From: Candidatus Bipolaricaulota bacterium
GTDB lineage: Bacteria > Bipolaricaulota > Bipolaricaulia > UBA7950 > UBA9294
Reading direction: 5' to 3'
Assembly: GCA_015485945.1 (NCBI GenBank)
Contig: WFSM01000188.1
Span: forward strand, 1-28,461
DNA: 28,461 nt
The position numbers and the translations under genes were made by a program. The notes under the pieces are model-generated. The model worked only from the letters and a program-made list of their open reading frames with translations. It was not told where the DNA came from and searched no databases. This document shows, piece by piece, positions 15,240 through 22,736 of the stretch. Each line of letters begins with the position of its first letter. Position 1 is the first letter of the stretch.

Positions 15240-16103
15240 TTATTGCTTCAGCCCACTGCGGGCTATGCCCTGAATAAACTGCTTCTGAGCGAAGAAGAAC
15301 AGGATCAGTATCGGGAGCATTGCCATAAGCGATGCGCTCATCAACTGATTATAGTTTGTTCCCACCTCGGAACTGAAAAACGATAGCCCCACCGGCACCG
15401 TGCGCATATTCGGTGTATTGGTCATAATCAACACCCACAAAAACGCGTTCCAACTGCCGATGAATTTAAACAGCGCCACCGTCGTAATTCCCGCCCGGGA
15501 TAACGGTACGATCACACGCCACAAGAATCGTAACCGGCCACAGCCATCGATCCGTGCTGCATCCCATAAATCATCGGGAATGGTCATGAAAAACTGGCGT
15601 AACAGGAAGATTCCGAACACTGATGTCAGCCACGGAACGATAAGAATTTGATACGTATTGATCCAATGTAAGTGTGCTGCGAGGATGTAGTTCGGCACGA
15701 GAAGCATCTCGCCGGGAATCATCATCGTTCCTAAGAACAGCAAGAACAACGGTTGCTTGCCAAAGAAGTTCATCTTGGCGAACGCGTACGCGGCGAGGAT
15801 GGTGGTCAGCACTTCTCCAATGGTAGTGGTGATAGCGATGAAGAAACTGTTGATAAAATACGCTCCAAACGGAGCGGTATTCCATGCGGCGATGAAATTT
15901 TGCCACTCCCAATGGGACGGGATCCACTTTGGGGGCATGAGCTGGACCTCGTTCGCTGGTTTAAACGCGGTGGATATCATCCACAAAAACGGGAGGCTCA
16001 TCACAATGGCTCCCAGTAGCAGCAGAAAATACGTGGTAAAGAGATAAGCACGACGTTGCACTACGTAGGCTCTACTCTGCCTAGATAGCCCTCTTTCGCT
16101 CAC
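15240..16103 (-). CDS. ugpE: ABC importer permease, UgpE/MalG type
   Basis: 287 residues, six expected membrane segments. It carries the EAA loop (WDAARIDGCGRLRFLWRVIV, then PLSRAG) and the MalG/UgpE-type opening PFLWMISTAFKP. First gene of the operon. I chose the GTG at 16103, six bases after AGGAGG; an in-frame GTG at 16121 would lie before the ribosome site and at the predicted transcript start. No ATPase gene (UgpC/MsmK-like) is in the operon, so a shared ATPase must be encoded elsewhere, a common arrangement for this family. Confidence 0.82.
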   Translation of the reverse strand: MSERGLSRQSRAYVVQRRAYLFTTYFLLLLGAIVMSLPFLWMISTAFKPANEVQLMPPKWIPSHWEWQNFIAAWNTAPFGAYFINSFFIAITTTIGEVLTTILAAYAFAKMNFFGKQPLFLLFLGTMMIPGEMLLVPNYILAAHLHWINTYQILIVPWLTSVFGIFLLRQFFMTIPDDLWDAARIDGCGRLRFLWRVIVPLSRAGITTVALFKFIGSWNAFLWVLIMTNTPNMRTVPVGLSFFSSEVGTNYNQLMSASLMAMLPILILFFFAQKQFIQGIARSGLKQ

Positions 16104-16124
16104 TCTCCCCCTCCTTATCACGCG

Positions 16125-16153
16125 AGTATACTTTAACGAATAGCACTGGGCAA
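16125..16153 (-). promoter_or_regulatory. Candidate promoter of the ugp-like operon
   Basis: On the minus strand, -35 TTGCCC (16153-16148), 17-base spacer, -10 TATACT (16130-16125). Transcription would start near 16118, about 15 bases before GTG 16103. The same -35 sequence occurs at the amt promoter. Confidence 0.55.
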
Positions 16154-16172
16154 ATCAATGGGAGGTGGAAGG

Positions 16173-16754
16173 ATGGCAGGACGGCTAGAAGTAATTACAG
16201 GATGTATGTTTTCGGGGAAGACCGAGGAGCTCATCCGACGGTTAGAGCGGGTGCGCATCGCGCATGGAAATATCCTGTTATTCAAGCCGACAATTGACGA
16301 TCGCTACGGCACCGACGCGGTTGTGACCCACTACGGCCGCCGGTTTGACGCTCATCTTCTTCCTCCGGGGGAAGAATCGCGTGCAAAGTTGATTGATATC
16401 GTCGGCCGCAATGCGCTTAACGACAGCACGGTGGTGGCATTCGACGAGGGTAATTTCTTTTCTGACAAGCTCCCGCCACTGTGCGAAACGTTGGTGAACA
16501 TGGGCAAGCGGGTGATTGTCGCCGGGCTTGACCTCACGTTCGCCGGAAAGCCGTTTGGGCCAATGCCGACGTTGATGGCGCTCGCTGACACAGTGGACAA
16601 GCTGCACGCGGTGTGCGTCAAGTGTGGACAGCCGGCGACTCGGTCCCAGCGCCTGATCGATGGCAAACCAGCGCCGGCGGATGACGTTGTGATCAAGATC
16701 GGCGGTAGTGAGGTGTATGAAGCACGGTGTCGTGACTGCTACGAACCCGGTTGA
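16173..16754 (+). CDS. tdk: Thymidine kinase (type II)
   Basis: 193 residues, the usual length. The P-loop is GCMFSGKTEE near the N-terminus; VVAFDEGNFF is the Walker B region; VIVAGLDLTFAGKPFGPM is the lasso/substrate segment; two cysteine pairs (CVKCG and CRDC) bind structural zinc. It phosphorylates thymidine for DNA synthesis from salvaged nucleosides. The ATG at 16173 has a ribosome site (GGAGGTGG); the ATG at 16158 lies upstream of that site and is less likely. It is divergent from the ugp-like operon and stands alone. Confidence 0.96.
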   Translation: MAGRLEVITGCMFSGKTEELIRRLERVRIAHGNILLFKPTIDDRYGTDAVVTHYGRRFDAHLLPPGEESRAKLIDIVGRNALNDSTVVAFDEGNFFSDKLPPLCETLVNMGKRVIVAGLDLTFAGKPFGPMPTLMALADTVDKLHAVCVKCGQPATRSQRLIDGKPAPADDVVIKIGGSEVYEARCRDCYEPG

Positions 16755-16805
16755 GGATCAGCTCCACTCGCAGTGAGCGCGCGGTCGTGGATTTCGCCAG
16801 CACGG

Positions 16806-16834
16806 TTGACACGCGCGGTGGCGTTGGCTAACAT
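16806..16834 (+). promoter_or_regulatory. Promoter of tRNA-Leu and probably the fab operon
   Basis: Consensus -35 TTGACA (16806-16811), 17-base spacer, -10 TAACAT (16829-16834). Transcription would start near 16841, only about three bases before the mature tRNA. Confidence 0.7.
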
Positions 16835-16843
16835 GGGTTTGTC

Positions 16844-16934
16844 GCCGAGGTGGCGGAATTGGCAGACGCGCATGGTTGAGGGCCATGTGGACAATGAAAC
16901 GTCCGTGCGGGTTCAAGTCCCGCCCTCGGCACCA
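16844..16934 (+). tRNA. tRNA-Leu, anticodon GAG
   Basis: 91 bases including an encoded CCA. The acceptor stem GCCGAGG pairs with CCTCGGC (16924-16930). The anticodon stem CATGG/CCATG holds a 7-base loop with anticodon GAG at 16878-16880, reading CUC and CUU. A long variable arm (GGAC/GTCC) marks a class II tRNA, as expected for leucine. The T arm is GCGGG-TTCAAGT-CCCGC. No terminator separates it from plsX, 27 bases downstream. Confidence 0.97.
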
Positions 16935-16961
16935 AATTGTTTACCATAAGCGGGCCTGGTT

Positions 16962-17978
16962 ATGCGTATCCTAGTTGATGTAATGGGAGGAGATCTTCCT
17001 CCAGCTGAGCTCGTCCGCGGCGGGATTGCAGCCGGGCGTGAATTAGACATCGAGATTGGATTTGTCGGTGTTCCCGCCGTTATTCGCAGTGCCCTTGACG
17101 AAGAAAGTATTAAGGAAGGCTCCCGGTTTTCCATTATCCCCGCCACGCAGGTCATTAGTATGGATGATGCGCCGGTGCGGGCGGTGCGAGAAAAGCGGGA
17201 TTCTTCGTTACTCAAAGGCATTATTGCCCTTGGCAATGGTCACGGGGATGGGTTCGTGTCGCCCGGAAACACGGGTGCGGTTGTTGTCGGGTCGATATTG
17301 ACGCTCGGGCGAATTCGTGGCGTGCCGCGCCCCGGGATTGCTACTACTTTGCCCACGGTGGATGATGGTGTGGTGGTGGTAATCGACGTTGGTGCCACGG
17401 TTGATCCAACACCGCGGCATCTCCTGTATTTTGCGTTGATGGGGGGGAGTTACGCGCGCGATGTTCTCGGAGTGCGTACGCCGCGGATCGGGTTGCTGAA
17501 CATCGGAACGGAGAAATCAAAGGGCAACAAGCTCGTCCAGCACGCGTTCACTCTGTTACAGCAGAGCTCACTTCCATTTGCCGGCAGTGTGGAGGGGCAC
17601 AATATCCTCACTGCGCATCCGGTTGACGTTGTCGTGTGTGACGGGTTCGTGGGTAACGTGTTTCTGAAGACGCTTGAGGGGGGAACGAGTGCGGTGGTGC
17701 ACTTGTTGCGGGCCGGAGTGGGCCGAGGCGGCATGCGCACGAAGTTAGGTGGATTGCTGCTGCGGCCGGTATTCCGCCACCTGCGTCACCAATTGTCCTA
17801 CCAACGGCACGGCGGTGCTCCCCTCCTCGGGGTAAATGGCGTGGTGGTGATCGGTCACGGTCGGTCTGACGCGCGCGCGATCGCTGCCGCAATTGGAGTG
17901 GCGAAACGGGCGGCGGAAGTGGGGTTAAATAAACGAATTGCACAAGGCATTGAGGGGTGGGGAAAAGTTGGGAGCTAA
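16962..17978 (+). CDS. plsX: Phosphate acyltransferase PlsX
   Basis: 338 residues, normal length. It makes acyl-phosphate from acyl-ACP, the first step of bacterial phospholipid synthesis with PlsY. The start VDVMGGDLPP, then APVRAVREKRDSSLLKGI, FVSPGNTGAVV, GLLNIGTEKSKGN, FAGSVEGHNIL and VVCDGFVGNVFLKT are in the family order. There is no good ribosome site before ATG 16962, so translation may be weak or depend on the tRNA-linked transcript. It overlaps fabH by 11 bases. It heads the fab operon, a common arrangement. Confidence 0.95.
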   Translation: MRILVDVMGGDLPPAELVRGGIAAGRELDIEIGFVGVPAVIRSALDEESIKEGSRFSIIPATQVISMDDAPVRAVREKRDSSLLKGIIALGNGHGDGFVSPGNTGAVVVGSILTLGRIRGVPRPGIATTLPTVDDGVVVVIDVGATVDPTPRHLLYFALMGGSYARDVLGVRTPRIGLLNIGTEKSKGNKLVQHAFTLLQQSSLPFAGSVEGHNILTAHPVDVVVCDGFVGNVFLKTLEGGTSAVVHLLRAGVGRGGMRTKLGGLLLRPVFRHLRHQLSYQRHGGAPLLGVNGVVVIGHGRSDARAIAAAIGVAKRAAEVGLNKRIAQGIEGWGKVGS

Positions 17979-18945
17979 GATAATCGGCACCGGTAGTTAT
18001 CTTCCGGATAAAGTAGTAACTAACGACGAATTAACGCGGATCGTCGACACGTCGGACGAGTGGATCGTGAAGCGCACTGGGATCCGCACTCGTCACCTTC
18101 TCGAGGCGGATGAAATGCCAGCACGGATGGGAATCGCCGCCGCCGAAGCCGCCATCGCTGCCAGCGGCACACCCGCGGATGCGGTTGATCTGTTGATGGT
18201 GGCCACTAACTTTCCCGACATGATCAGCCCAGGATCGGCTCCATTTGTTGCCGCCGGCCTCGGATTAGGGCAGCGCCCATTTTTCGATCTCAAAGCGGGA
18301 TGCTCCGGATTCGTGTACGCGCTCACTGTTGCCGCCGGGCTAATCGACGCTGAGGTGTACGGCCACATTCTTGTAATCGGGGCCGAGGCGTTATCTCGGG
18401 TGACCGATTGGGGCGATCGCAAGACGTGCGTGCTGTTCGGAGACGGAGCCGGTGCGGTGCTGCTCGGGCCCGGCACCCACAGCGAGGGAGTACTGGGAAG
18501 TTCGCTGCATGCTGACGGGAATAAAGCGATGCTTCTGCACCTTCCCGCTGGCGGAACGCGCACCCCGGCGAGCCATGCCACCGTCGATGCCGGCGCCCAT
18601 TTTCTCAAGATGGAAGGGTCGGGAGTTTACCGAAGTGCTGTTCCCATGATGGAGACCGCAACAAGGGAGGCGCTCGCTGCCGCCGGGCTCACGCTCGCCG
18701 ACGTTGATTGGCTGATTCCCCATCAGGCGAACATCCGCATCATCGAATCTCTAATGCGGCGCCTCGAAGTCACATCGGACCGAGTCATCATAAACCTCGA
18801 CCGAGTGGCGAACACGTCGACCGCTTCCATTCCGATCGCGCTTGACGAAGCGGTACGGGACGGCCGCATTGTTCCCGGCAACATCGTCGTCCTTACCGCG
18901 TTCGGCGCTGGAGCTACCTACGGCGCTGTGGTGGTACAGATCTAG
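17968..18945 (+). CDS. fabH: Beta-ketoacyl-ACP synthase III
   Basis: 325 residues. It condenses acetyl-CoA (or a branched acyl-CoA) with malonyl-ACP to start fatty-acid synthesis. The catalytic triad is complete: C112 (KAGCSGF), H252 (IPHQAN) and N282 (NTSTAS). It opens AKIIGTGSYLPDKVVTNDEL with DTSDEWIVKRTGI, the CoA-binding start of FabH. The start is a TTG at 17968, inside the end of plsX, preceded by a G-rich site (GAGGGGTGGGG); an upstream TTG at 17938 would precede that site. FabD begins two bases after the stop. Confidence 0.95.
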   Translation: MGAKIIGTGSYLPDKVVTNDELTRIVDTSDEWIVKRTGIRTRHLLEADEMPARMGIAAAEAAIAASGTPADAVDLLMVATNFPDMISPGSAPFVAAGLGLGQRPFFDLKAGCSGFVYALTVAAGLIDAEVYGHILVIGAEALSRVTDWGDRKTCVLFGDGAGAVLLGPGTHSEGVLGSSLHADGNKAMLLHLPAGGTRTPASHATVDAGAHFLKMEGSGVYRSAVPMMETATREALAAAGLTLADVDWLIPHQANIRIIESLMRRLEVTSDRVIINLDRVANTSTASIPIALDEAVRDGRIVPGNIVVLTAFGAGATYGAVVVQI

Positions 18946-18947
18946 CC

Positions 18948-19820
18948 ATGAAGCGGCCGATCGCTTTTTTGTTCCCGGGACAGGGCACCGTTCCCACCGC
19001 TCCGCCGCCGGATACGCCGGTAACAACGCGGTTGCTTGCACGTGCGGAGGAAGCTGGACTGCCAATTATCACGTGGATAACCGGACGTGATCCCGGACTT
19101 ACCCGCACTGCCAACGCTCAGCCGGCGATTTTGATCGACTCGGTGGCCAAGGCGGAGAAACTACGTGCCGCCGGGATCGTGCCCGATTTCGTTGCCGGCC
19201 ACAGCCTGGGGGAGTACGCAGCGTTGGTGAGCGCCGCGGTAATCACTCCAGAACAGGCGCTGGAGATTGTGATTGAACGCGGACGCTTGATGGGACGTGT
19301 CTCCGGCGGGATGGCGGCATTGCTGAAACTCGATAATCGCACCGTGGAAGAAATCTGTGCTGTTGCCGGGGCAACGGTCGCCAACTACAACGGTCCGGGA
19401 CAGATCGTGATCTCCGGAAACGATGCCGCGGTGGCACAGGCAATGGCGCTTGCCAGCGCTGCCGGCGGGCGGGCGATTCGACTCAACGTATCCGGCCCGT
19501 TCCATTCGCCCGCGATGCTACCAGCGCAACAAGAGCTCGCCCGTCACATCGCCACAATCACGTTCCACGACCCGCGCGTGCCGGTCGTGTCGGGGATGAC
19601 CGGCCAAATCGAGCGCTCGGGCACGCGGTTGCAACAGCTTCTAATGGATCAGATTACCGCATGTGTGCGCTGGGACATGGTAGTGGCGACGCTGACGGCG
19701 GCTCAGGTGCGCACGGCGGTCGAGGTCGGTCCAGGAGCGGTACTCACCCGCATCGGCCGCCGGATCACCGACCGTGTCGAATTCATTCCGTACGAGGAGG
19801 TGCCTGATGGGGGAACTTGA
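18948..19820 (+). CDS. fabD: Malonyl-CoA:ACP transacylase
   Basis: 290 residues. Serine nucleophile S86 in GHSLGEYAAL, active-site histidine H186 in GPFHSPAM, and the N-terminal FLFPGQGT loop. It loads malonate onto acyl carrier protein. It is slightly shorter than typical (about 305-315), with a compact stretch after the GQG motif (TVPTAPPPDTPVTTRLL) replacing the usual longer helix region. The last bases overlap the start of fabG. Third gene of the operon. Confidence 0.95.
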   Translation: MKRPIAFLFPGQGTVPTAPPPDTPVTTRLLARAEEAGLPIITWITGRDPGLTRTANAQPAILIDSVAKAEKLRAAGIVPDFVAGHSLGEYAALVSAAVITPEQALEIVIERGRLMGRVSGGMAALLKLDNRTVEEICAVAGATVANYNGPGQIVISGNDAAVAQAMALASAAGGRAIRLNVSGPFHSPAMLPAQQELARHIATITFHDPRVPVVSGMTGQIERSGTRLQQLLMDQITACVRWDMVVATLTAAQVRTAVEVGPGAVLTRIGRRITDRVEFIPYEEVPDGGT

Positions 19821-20538
19821 CGGACGGGTGGCAGTGGTTACCGGTGGCACACGGGGAATTGGACGCACGATTGCGGCCTGGTTGCATCGTGAAGGCTGTT
19901 CGGTTACAGTCCTTGCCCGCGACGAGAAAGCGGGAGCCGCACTGGAAGCTGAGTTGCCCGGGGTGGAATTCATAGCGGCTGATGTGTCCATATTCCCGCA
20001 GGTAAAGGCGGCAGCGGAGCTGGTTCAGGCACGCCACGGACACATCGATTACCTCGTCAACAACGCTGGGATCACACGTGATCGGTTGATCCTACGCATG
20101 AGAGAGGAGGAGTGGCAGCGGGTGATTGACATAAACCTAACCGGTGTGTACCACACTATCCGCGCGTTCCTGCGCTACATCATAAAAGCACGGGATGGCG
20201 CGATTGTCACTATCTCCTCAGTTGTCGGAGAGACGGGGAACCCCGGACAGGCGAACTACGCTGCTGCCAAGGCAGGGCTTGTCGGGCTGTCCCGCAGCGT
20301 GGCCAAGGAAGTCGCCAGTCGTGGGGTGCGGGTTAACGTCGTTGCTCCAGGGTTCATCGATGTGGGCATGACTATAGACCTTCCGGATGACGTCCGTGCT
20401 TCTTACTTATCCCGCATTCCGCTTAACCGCGCTGGTGCGCCGGAGGAAGTGGCTGCGGTGGTGGAGTTCTTGCTATCGCCGCGCGCTTCCTATATAACTG
20501 GACAAGTTATTCACGTTAATGGGGGGCTGTACCCCTAG
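19807..20538 (+). CDS. fabG: 3-oxoacyl-ACP reductase
   Basis: 243 residues. NADPH-binding TGGTRGIG at the N-terminus, NNAG motif, and catalytic S138, Y151 and K155, in the same positions as E. coli FabG (SVVGETGNPGQANYAAAKAG). It reduces the keto group of the growing chain. The ATG at 19807 has a strong ribosome site (GAGGAGGTG) within fabD. The protein ends YITGQVIHVNGGLYP, the usual C-terminus of the family. Confidence 0.96.
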   Translation: MGELDGRVAVVTGGTRGIGRTIAAWLHREGCSVTVLARDEKAGAALEAELPGVEFIAADVSIFPQVKAAAELVQARHGHIDYLVNNAGITRDRLILRMREEEWQRVIDINLTGVYHTIRAFLRYIIKARDGAIVTISSVVGETGNPGQANYAAAKAGLVGLSRSVAKEVASRGVRVNVVAPGFIDVGMTIDLPDDVRASYLSRIPLNRAGAPEEVAAVVEFLLSPRASYITGQVIHVNGGLYP

Positions 20539-20571
20539 GAAAGTGCCTATAAAAGGGAGGTGTATGCATAG

Positions 20572-20820
20572 ATGAGCGACATCGCAGACAGGGTGAAGGC
20601 GATCATCGCCGATCAGCTAATGGTCGACCCCGAGGAAATCACGGACGACGCCTCGTTCGTTGAGGATCTCGGCGCCGATTCTTTGGACACCGTGGAGCTG
20701 ATTATGGAGTTTGAGGATGAGTTCGGGATCGAGATCTCGGACGAGGATGCGGAAAAGATCACCACGGTGGGGGAAGCGATCACCTACCTGGAGAAGCTGG
20801 TAGAGGAGAAAGAAGAATAG
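20572..20820 (+). CDS. acpP: Acyl carrier protein
   Basis: 82 residues, acidic. S37 in GADSLDTVEL carries the phosphopantetheine arm that holds the growing acyl chain. The ribosome site GGGAGGTG (20556-20563 region) is followed by a three-codon reading frame (ATG CAT AGA TGA) whose stop overlaps the acpP ATG; this may influence initiation. A strong terminator follows, so acpP is the last gene of the operon. No fabF follows it, although acpP-fabF is the usual order in many bacteria. Confidence 0.97.
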   Translation: MSDIADRVKAIIADQLMVDPEEITDDASFVEDLGADSLDTVELIMEFEDEFGIEISDEDAEKITTVGEAITYLEKLVEEKEE

Positions 20821-20843
20821 AAGCTTCATCCGATGTGCGGAAC

Positions 20844-20878
20844 GGGACAAGCGGCACAGCGGTTGTCCCTTTTTCTTT
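20844..20878 (+). terminator. Rho-independent terminator of the fab operon
   Basis: A perfect 7-bp stem (GGGACAA 20844-20850, TTGTCCC 20863-20869) is followed directly by TTTTTCTTT. It lies 23 bases after the acpP stop. Confidence 0.9.
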
Positions 20879-20904
20879 GAAGTGAGTTGTGCGTGCTCTA
20901 TCAT
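20877..20904 (+). promoter_or_regulatory. Candidate promoter of the BCAM0308-fchA operon
   Basis: -35 TTGAAG (20877-20882), 16-base spacer, -10 TATCAT (20899-20904). The start would be near 20911, leaving only about ten bases before ATG 20922, with AGGTG at the very 5' end. Confidence 0.4.
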
Positions 20905-20921
20905 TGGATGAGGTGATCTAC

Positions 20922-21407
20922 ATGCGGGAAGGCGAACGACGTGGTCCGGTCGGTAACGATCGTGCAAATCCGTATTACGAGGGGCGGAAGTACCCAGAAC
21001 CGACGGTGTGTCCCCGATGCGGTCTGGTGTACCAAGACGGGCGCTGGCAGTGGGTGGAGACGCCGCCATCCGGCGTAGTTCATCACAGCCTGTGCCCGGC
21101 GTGTCGGCGCGAAGCCGATCGCTACCCAGCGGGGCTGGTATACCTGAGCGGTGGTTATTTCACCGCCCATCGTGACGAGATTCTGAACCTCACGCGCAAC
21201 CAGGAACAAATAGCGGCGGCGACACGGCCGCTGCAGCGCATCATGTGGATCGAAGACCACGACACCGGCGTGGAGATCGCAACCACCGATTCTCACCTTG
21301 CAACCCGGATCGCCCGTGCGGTAGAGAGCGCATGCAAGGGAACGCTCACGATCAAGCAAGCGCCGCAAGAGCCGCTGGTGCGGTGTTATTGGGAGCGCGA
21401 TGACTGA
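20922..21407 (+). CDS. BCAM0308-family zinc-ribbon protein, function unknown
   Basis: 161 residues. Two CxxC pairs, CPRCGLVYQDGRW and CPACRREADRYPAG, form a zinc ribbon. The following GGYFTAHRDEILNLTRNQE, then RPLQRIMWIED, and the C-terminal EIATTDSHLATRIARAVESA and LVRCYWERDD match what I recall of the conserved BCAM0308 family, whose function is not known to me. The pattern suggests nucleic acid or ribosome binding, which is inference. ATG 20922 follows GAGGTG by seven bases; a GTG at 20889 is in frame but would lie upstream of the predicted promoter. It overlaps the next gene by eight bases and starts a tight six-gene operon. Confidence 0.75.
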   Translation: MREGERRGPVGNDRANPYYEGRKYPEPTVCPRCGLVYQDGRWQWVETPPSGVVHHSLCPACRREADRYPAGLVYLSGGYFTAHRDEILNLTRNQEQIAAATRPLQRIMWIEDHDTGVEIATTDSHLATRIARAVESACKGTLTIKQAPQEPLVRCYWERDD

Positions 21408-22008
21408 GTTCGCCGCCCAATCCATTGGTGAATTTCTGGCGGACCTCGCTTCCGCTGATCCCACTCCGGGCGGAGGGTGCGTCGCCGGGCTCGTCGGTGC
21501 GTTCGCAGCGGCACTGGGGAGCATGGTAGGGGCAATTGCGGGAAAGAAGAGTCACCACCCCGAATTGGCAGCGGTTACCCGCGCTATGGACTCCCTGCGG
21601 GCAGAGTTTCTCGAACTGGCCGCTGAGGACACAGCGGCGTTTGACGCGGTGATGGCGGCATACCGCGTTCCTAAGGATGATCCGACACGGCGGGCTGCTA
21701 TCGATGATGCCCTTGGCGGTGCCGCTGCCGTACCGCTGCACACGGCAGAAAAATGTGTCGAACTGCTACAGGACCTTAATCGGCTCGTTTCCCATGCCAC
21801 GCCGCAAAGTGTGAGCGACATCGGGGTGGCGGTGCGGTTGGCCGCTGCCGCGTTGGAGTCAGCGTTGCTCAACGTCACAATCAATCTTGCTTATATGCGC
21901 GATCCTGCCCGAATTGCGGCTGACAAGGCGCAGTGCGAACAACTGCGTACGGCCGGGGCGCAACTGGCGGCGGCGGGAAAGGCGGCGGTCGCGGAGCGAA
22001 TGCCATGA
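21400..22008 (+). CDS. fchA: Cyclodeaminase/cyclohydrolase family protein (FTCD C-domain type)
   Basis: 202 residues, all helical. The N-terminus SIGEFLADLASADPTPGGGC, with VAGLVGAFAAALGSMVGAIA after it, is the diagnostic start of the formiminotetrahydrofolate cyclodeaminase domain. Later VPLHTAEKCVELL and VSDIGVAVRLAAAALESALLNVTINL agree. In purine- and histidine-fermenting and some acetogenic bacteria this stand-alone form acts on formimino- or methenyl-tetrahydrofolate. No other folate gene is near, so the exact reaction is open. The stop overlaps the next start (ATGA at 22005). Confidence 0.88.
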   Translation: MTEFAAQSIGEFLADLASADPTPGGGCVAGLVGAFAAALGSMVGAIAGKKSHHPELAAVTRAMDSLRAEFLELAAEDTAAFDAVMAAYRVPKDDPTRRAAIDDALGGAAAVPLHTAEKCVELLQDLNRLVSHATPQSVSDIGVAVRLAAAALESALLNVTINLAYMRDPARIAADKAQCEQLRTAGAQLAAAGKAAVAERMP

Positions 22009-22736
22009 CCCGCATTGGCGTGATCGCGGACGTCCACGGCAATCTGCCCGCACTGGATACGGTTCTCGCCGCTCTCAACGCCGTCGGCGTCGATCAAATC
22101 GTGTCCTGCGGCGATATCGTCGGCTACGGACCATGGCCGCGTGAGGTGATCGCCCGCCTCCGTGCTGTGAACGTACCGAGCGTGCAGGGGAACCACGATG
22201 CCGCTGCGGGCGGTGTCTTGCCCACTGATCACTTTACCGCGGCGGCGCGGGCGGCGATCGACTGGATCAAGGCCAGGCTCACCCCTGAGGACGGCGCGTT
22301 TCTCGCCGCCTTGCCATTGACGACCGTCATCGCCGGGATGACCGTGGTGCACGGCAGCATGCGTGGTCCGCTATGGGAGTACATCCTCGATTCATGGACC
22401 GCGGGAGAGAGCTTCCGCCGCCTCGAGACCGACATTGGTCTGTTCGGGCATTCTCACATTCAAGGCGGGTTCACTGCAGCCGGAAGTAAGGTGGACACAA
22501 TCGATCCTCGTACTGGAGAGATCGACATCATTCCAGGAATGCGCTACTTGATCAACCCGGGCAGCGTTGGTCAGCCGCGCGACGGCGATCCCCGCGCTGC
22601 ATACGCGATCATCGATCTCGACGTTCCCAAGGTCAGCTATCGCCGTATTGCGTACGACATCACCACTACCCAGCGGGAGATTAACCGCGTCGGACTCCCC
22701 CGCGAGCTTGCCGATCGGTTGAGTGTGGGGCGATGA
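22005..22736 (+). CDS. Metallophosphoesterase of the MJ0936/YfcE-like group
   Basis: 243 residues, no signal peptide, cytoplasmic. Two-metal motifs: IGVIADVHGN at the N-terminus, CGDIVGYGPWP, VQGNHDAAAG, VVHGSMRG and FGHSHIQGGF, then LINPGSVGQPRDGDPRAAYA, the typical end of this group. Members hydrolyse phosphodiesters or nucleotides; the natural substrate is usually unknown. It is translationally coupled on both sides (ATGA overlaps), between fchA and the inositol-monophosphatase-like gene. Confidence 0.9.
   Translation: MTRIGVIADVHGNLPALDTVLAALNAVGVDQIVSCGDIVGYGPWPREVIARLRAVNVPSVQGNHDAAAGGVLPTDHFTAAARAAIDWIKARLTPEDGAFLAALPLTTVIAGMTVVHGSMRGPLWEYILDSWTAGESFRRLETDIGLFGHSHIQGGFTAAGSKVDTIDPRTGEIDIIPGMRYLINPGSVGQPRDGDPRAAYAIIDLDVPKVSYRRIAYDITTTQREINRVGLPRELADRLSVGR

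Noticed and set aside
16127..16132. TATACT on the plus strand as a -10 for tdk, since AGTATACT is palindromic
   Set aside because: No reasonable -35 lies 15-19 bases upstream on the plus strand; kept only as the ugp-like promoter on the minus strand.
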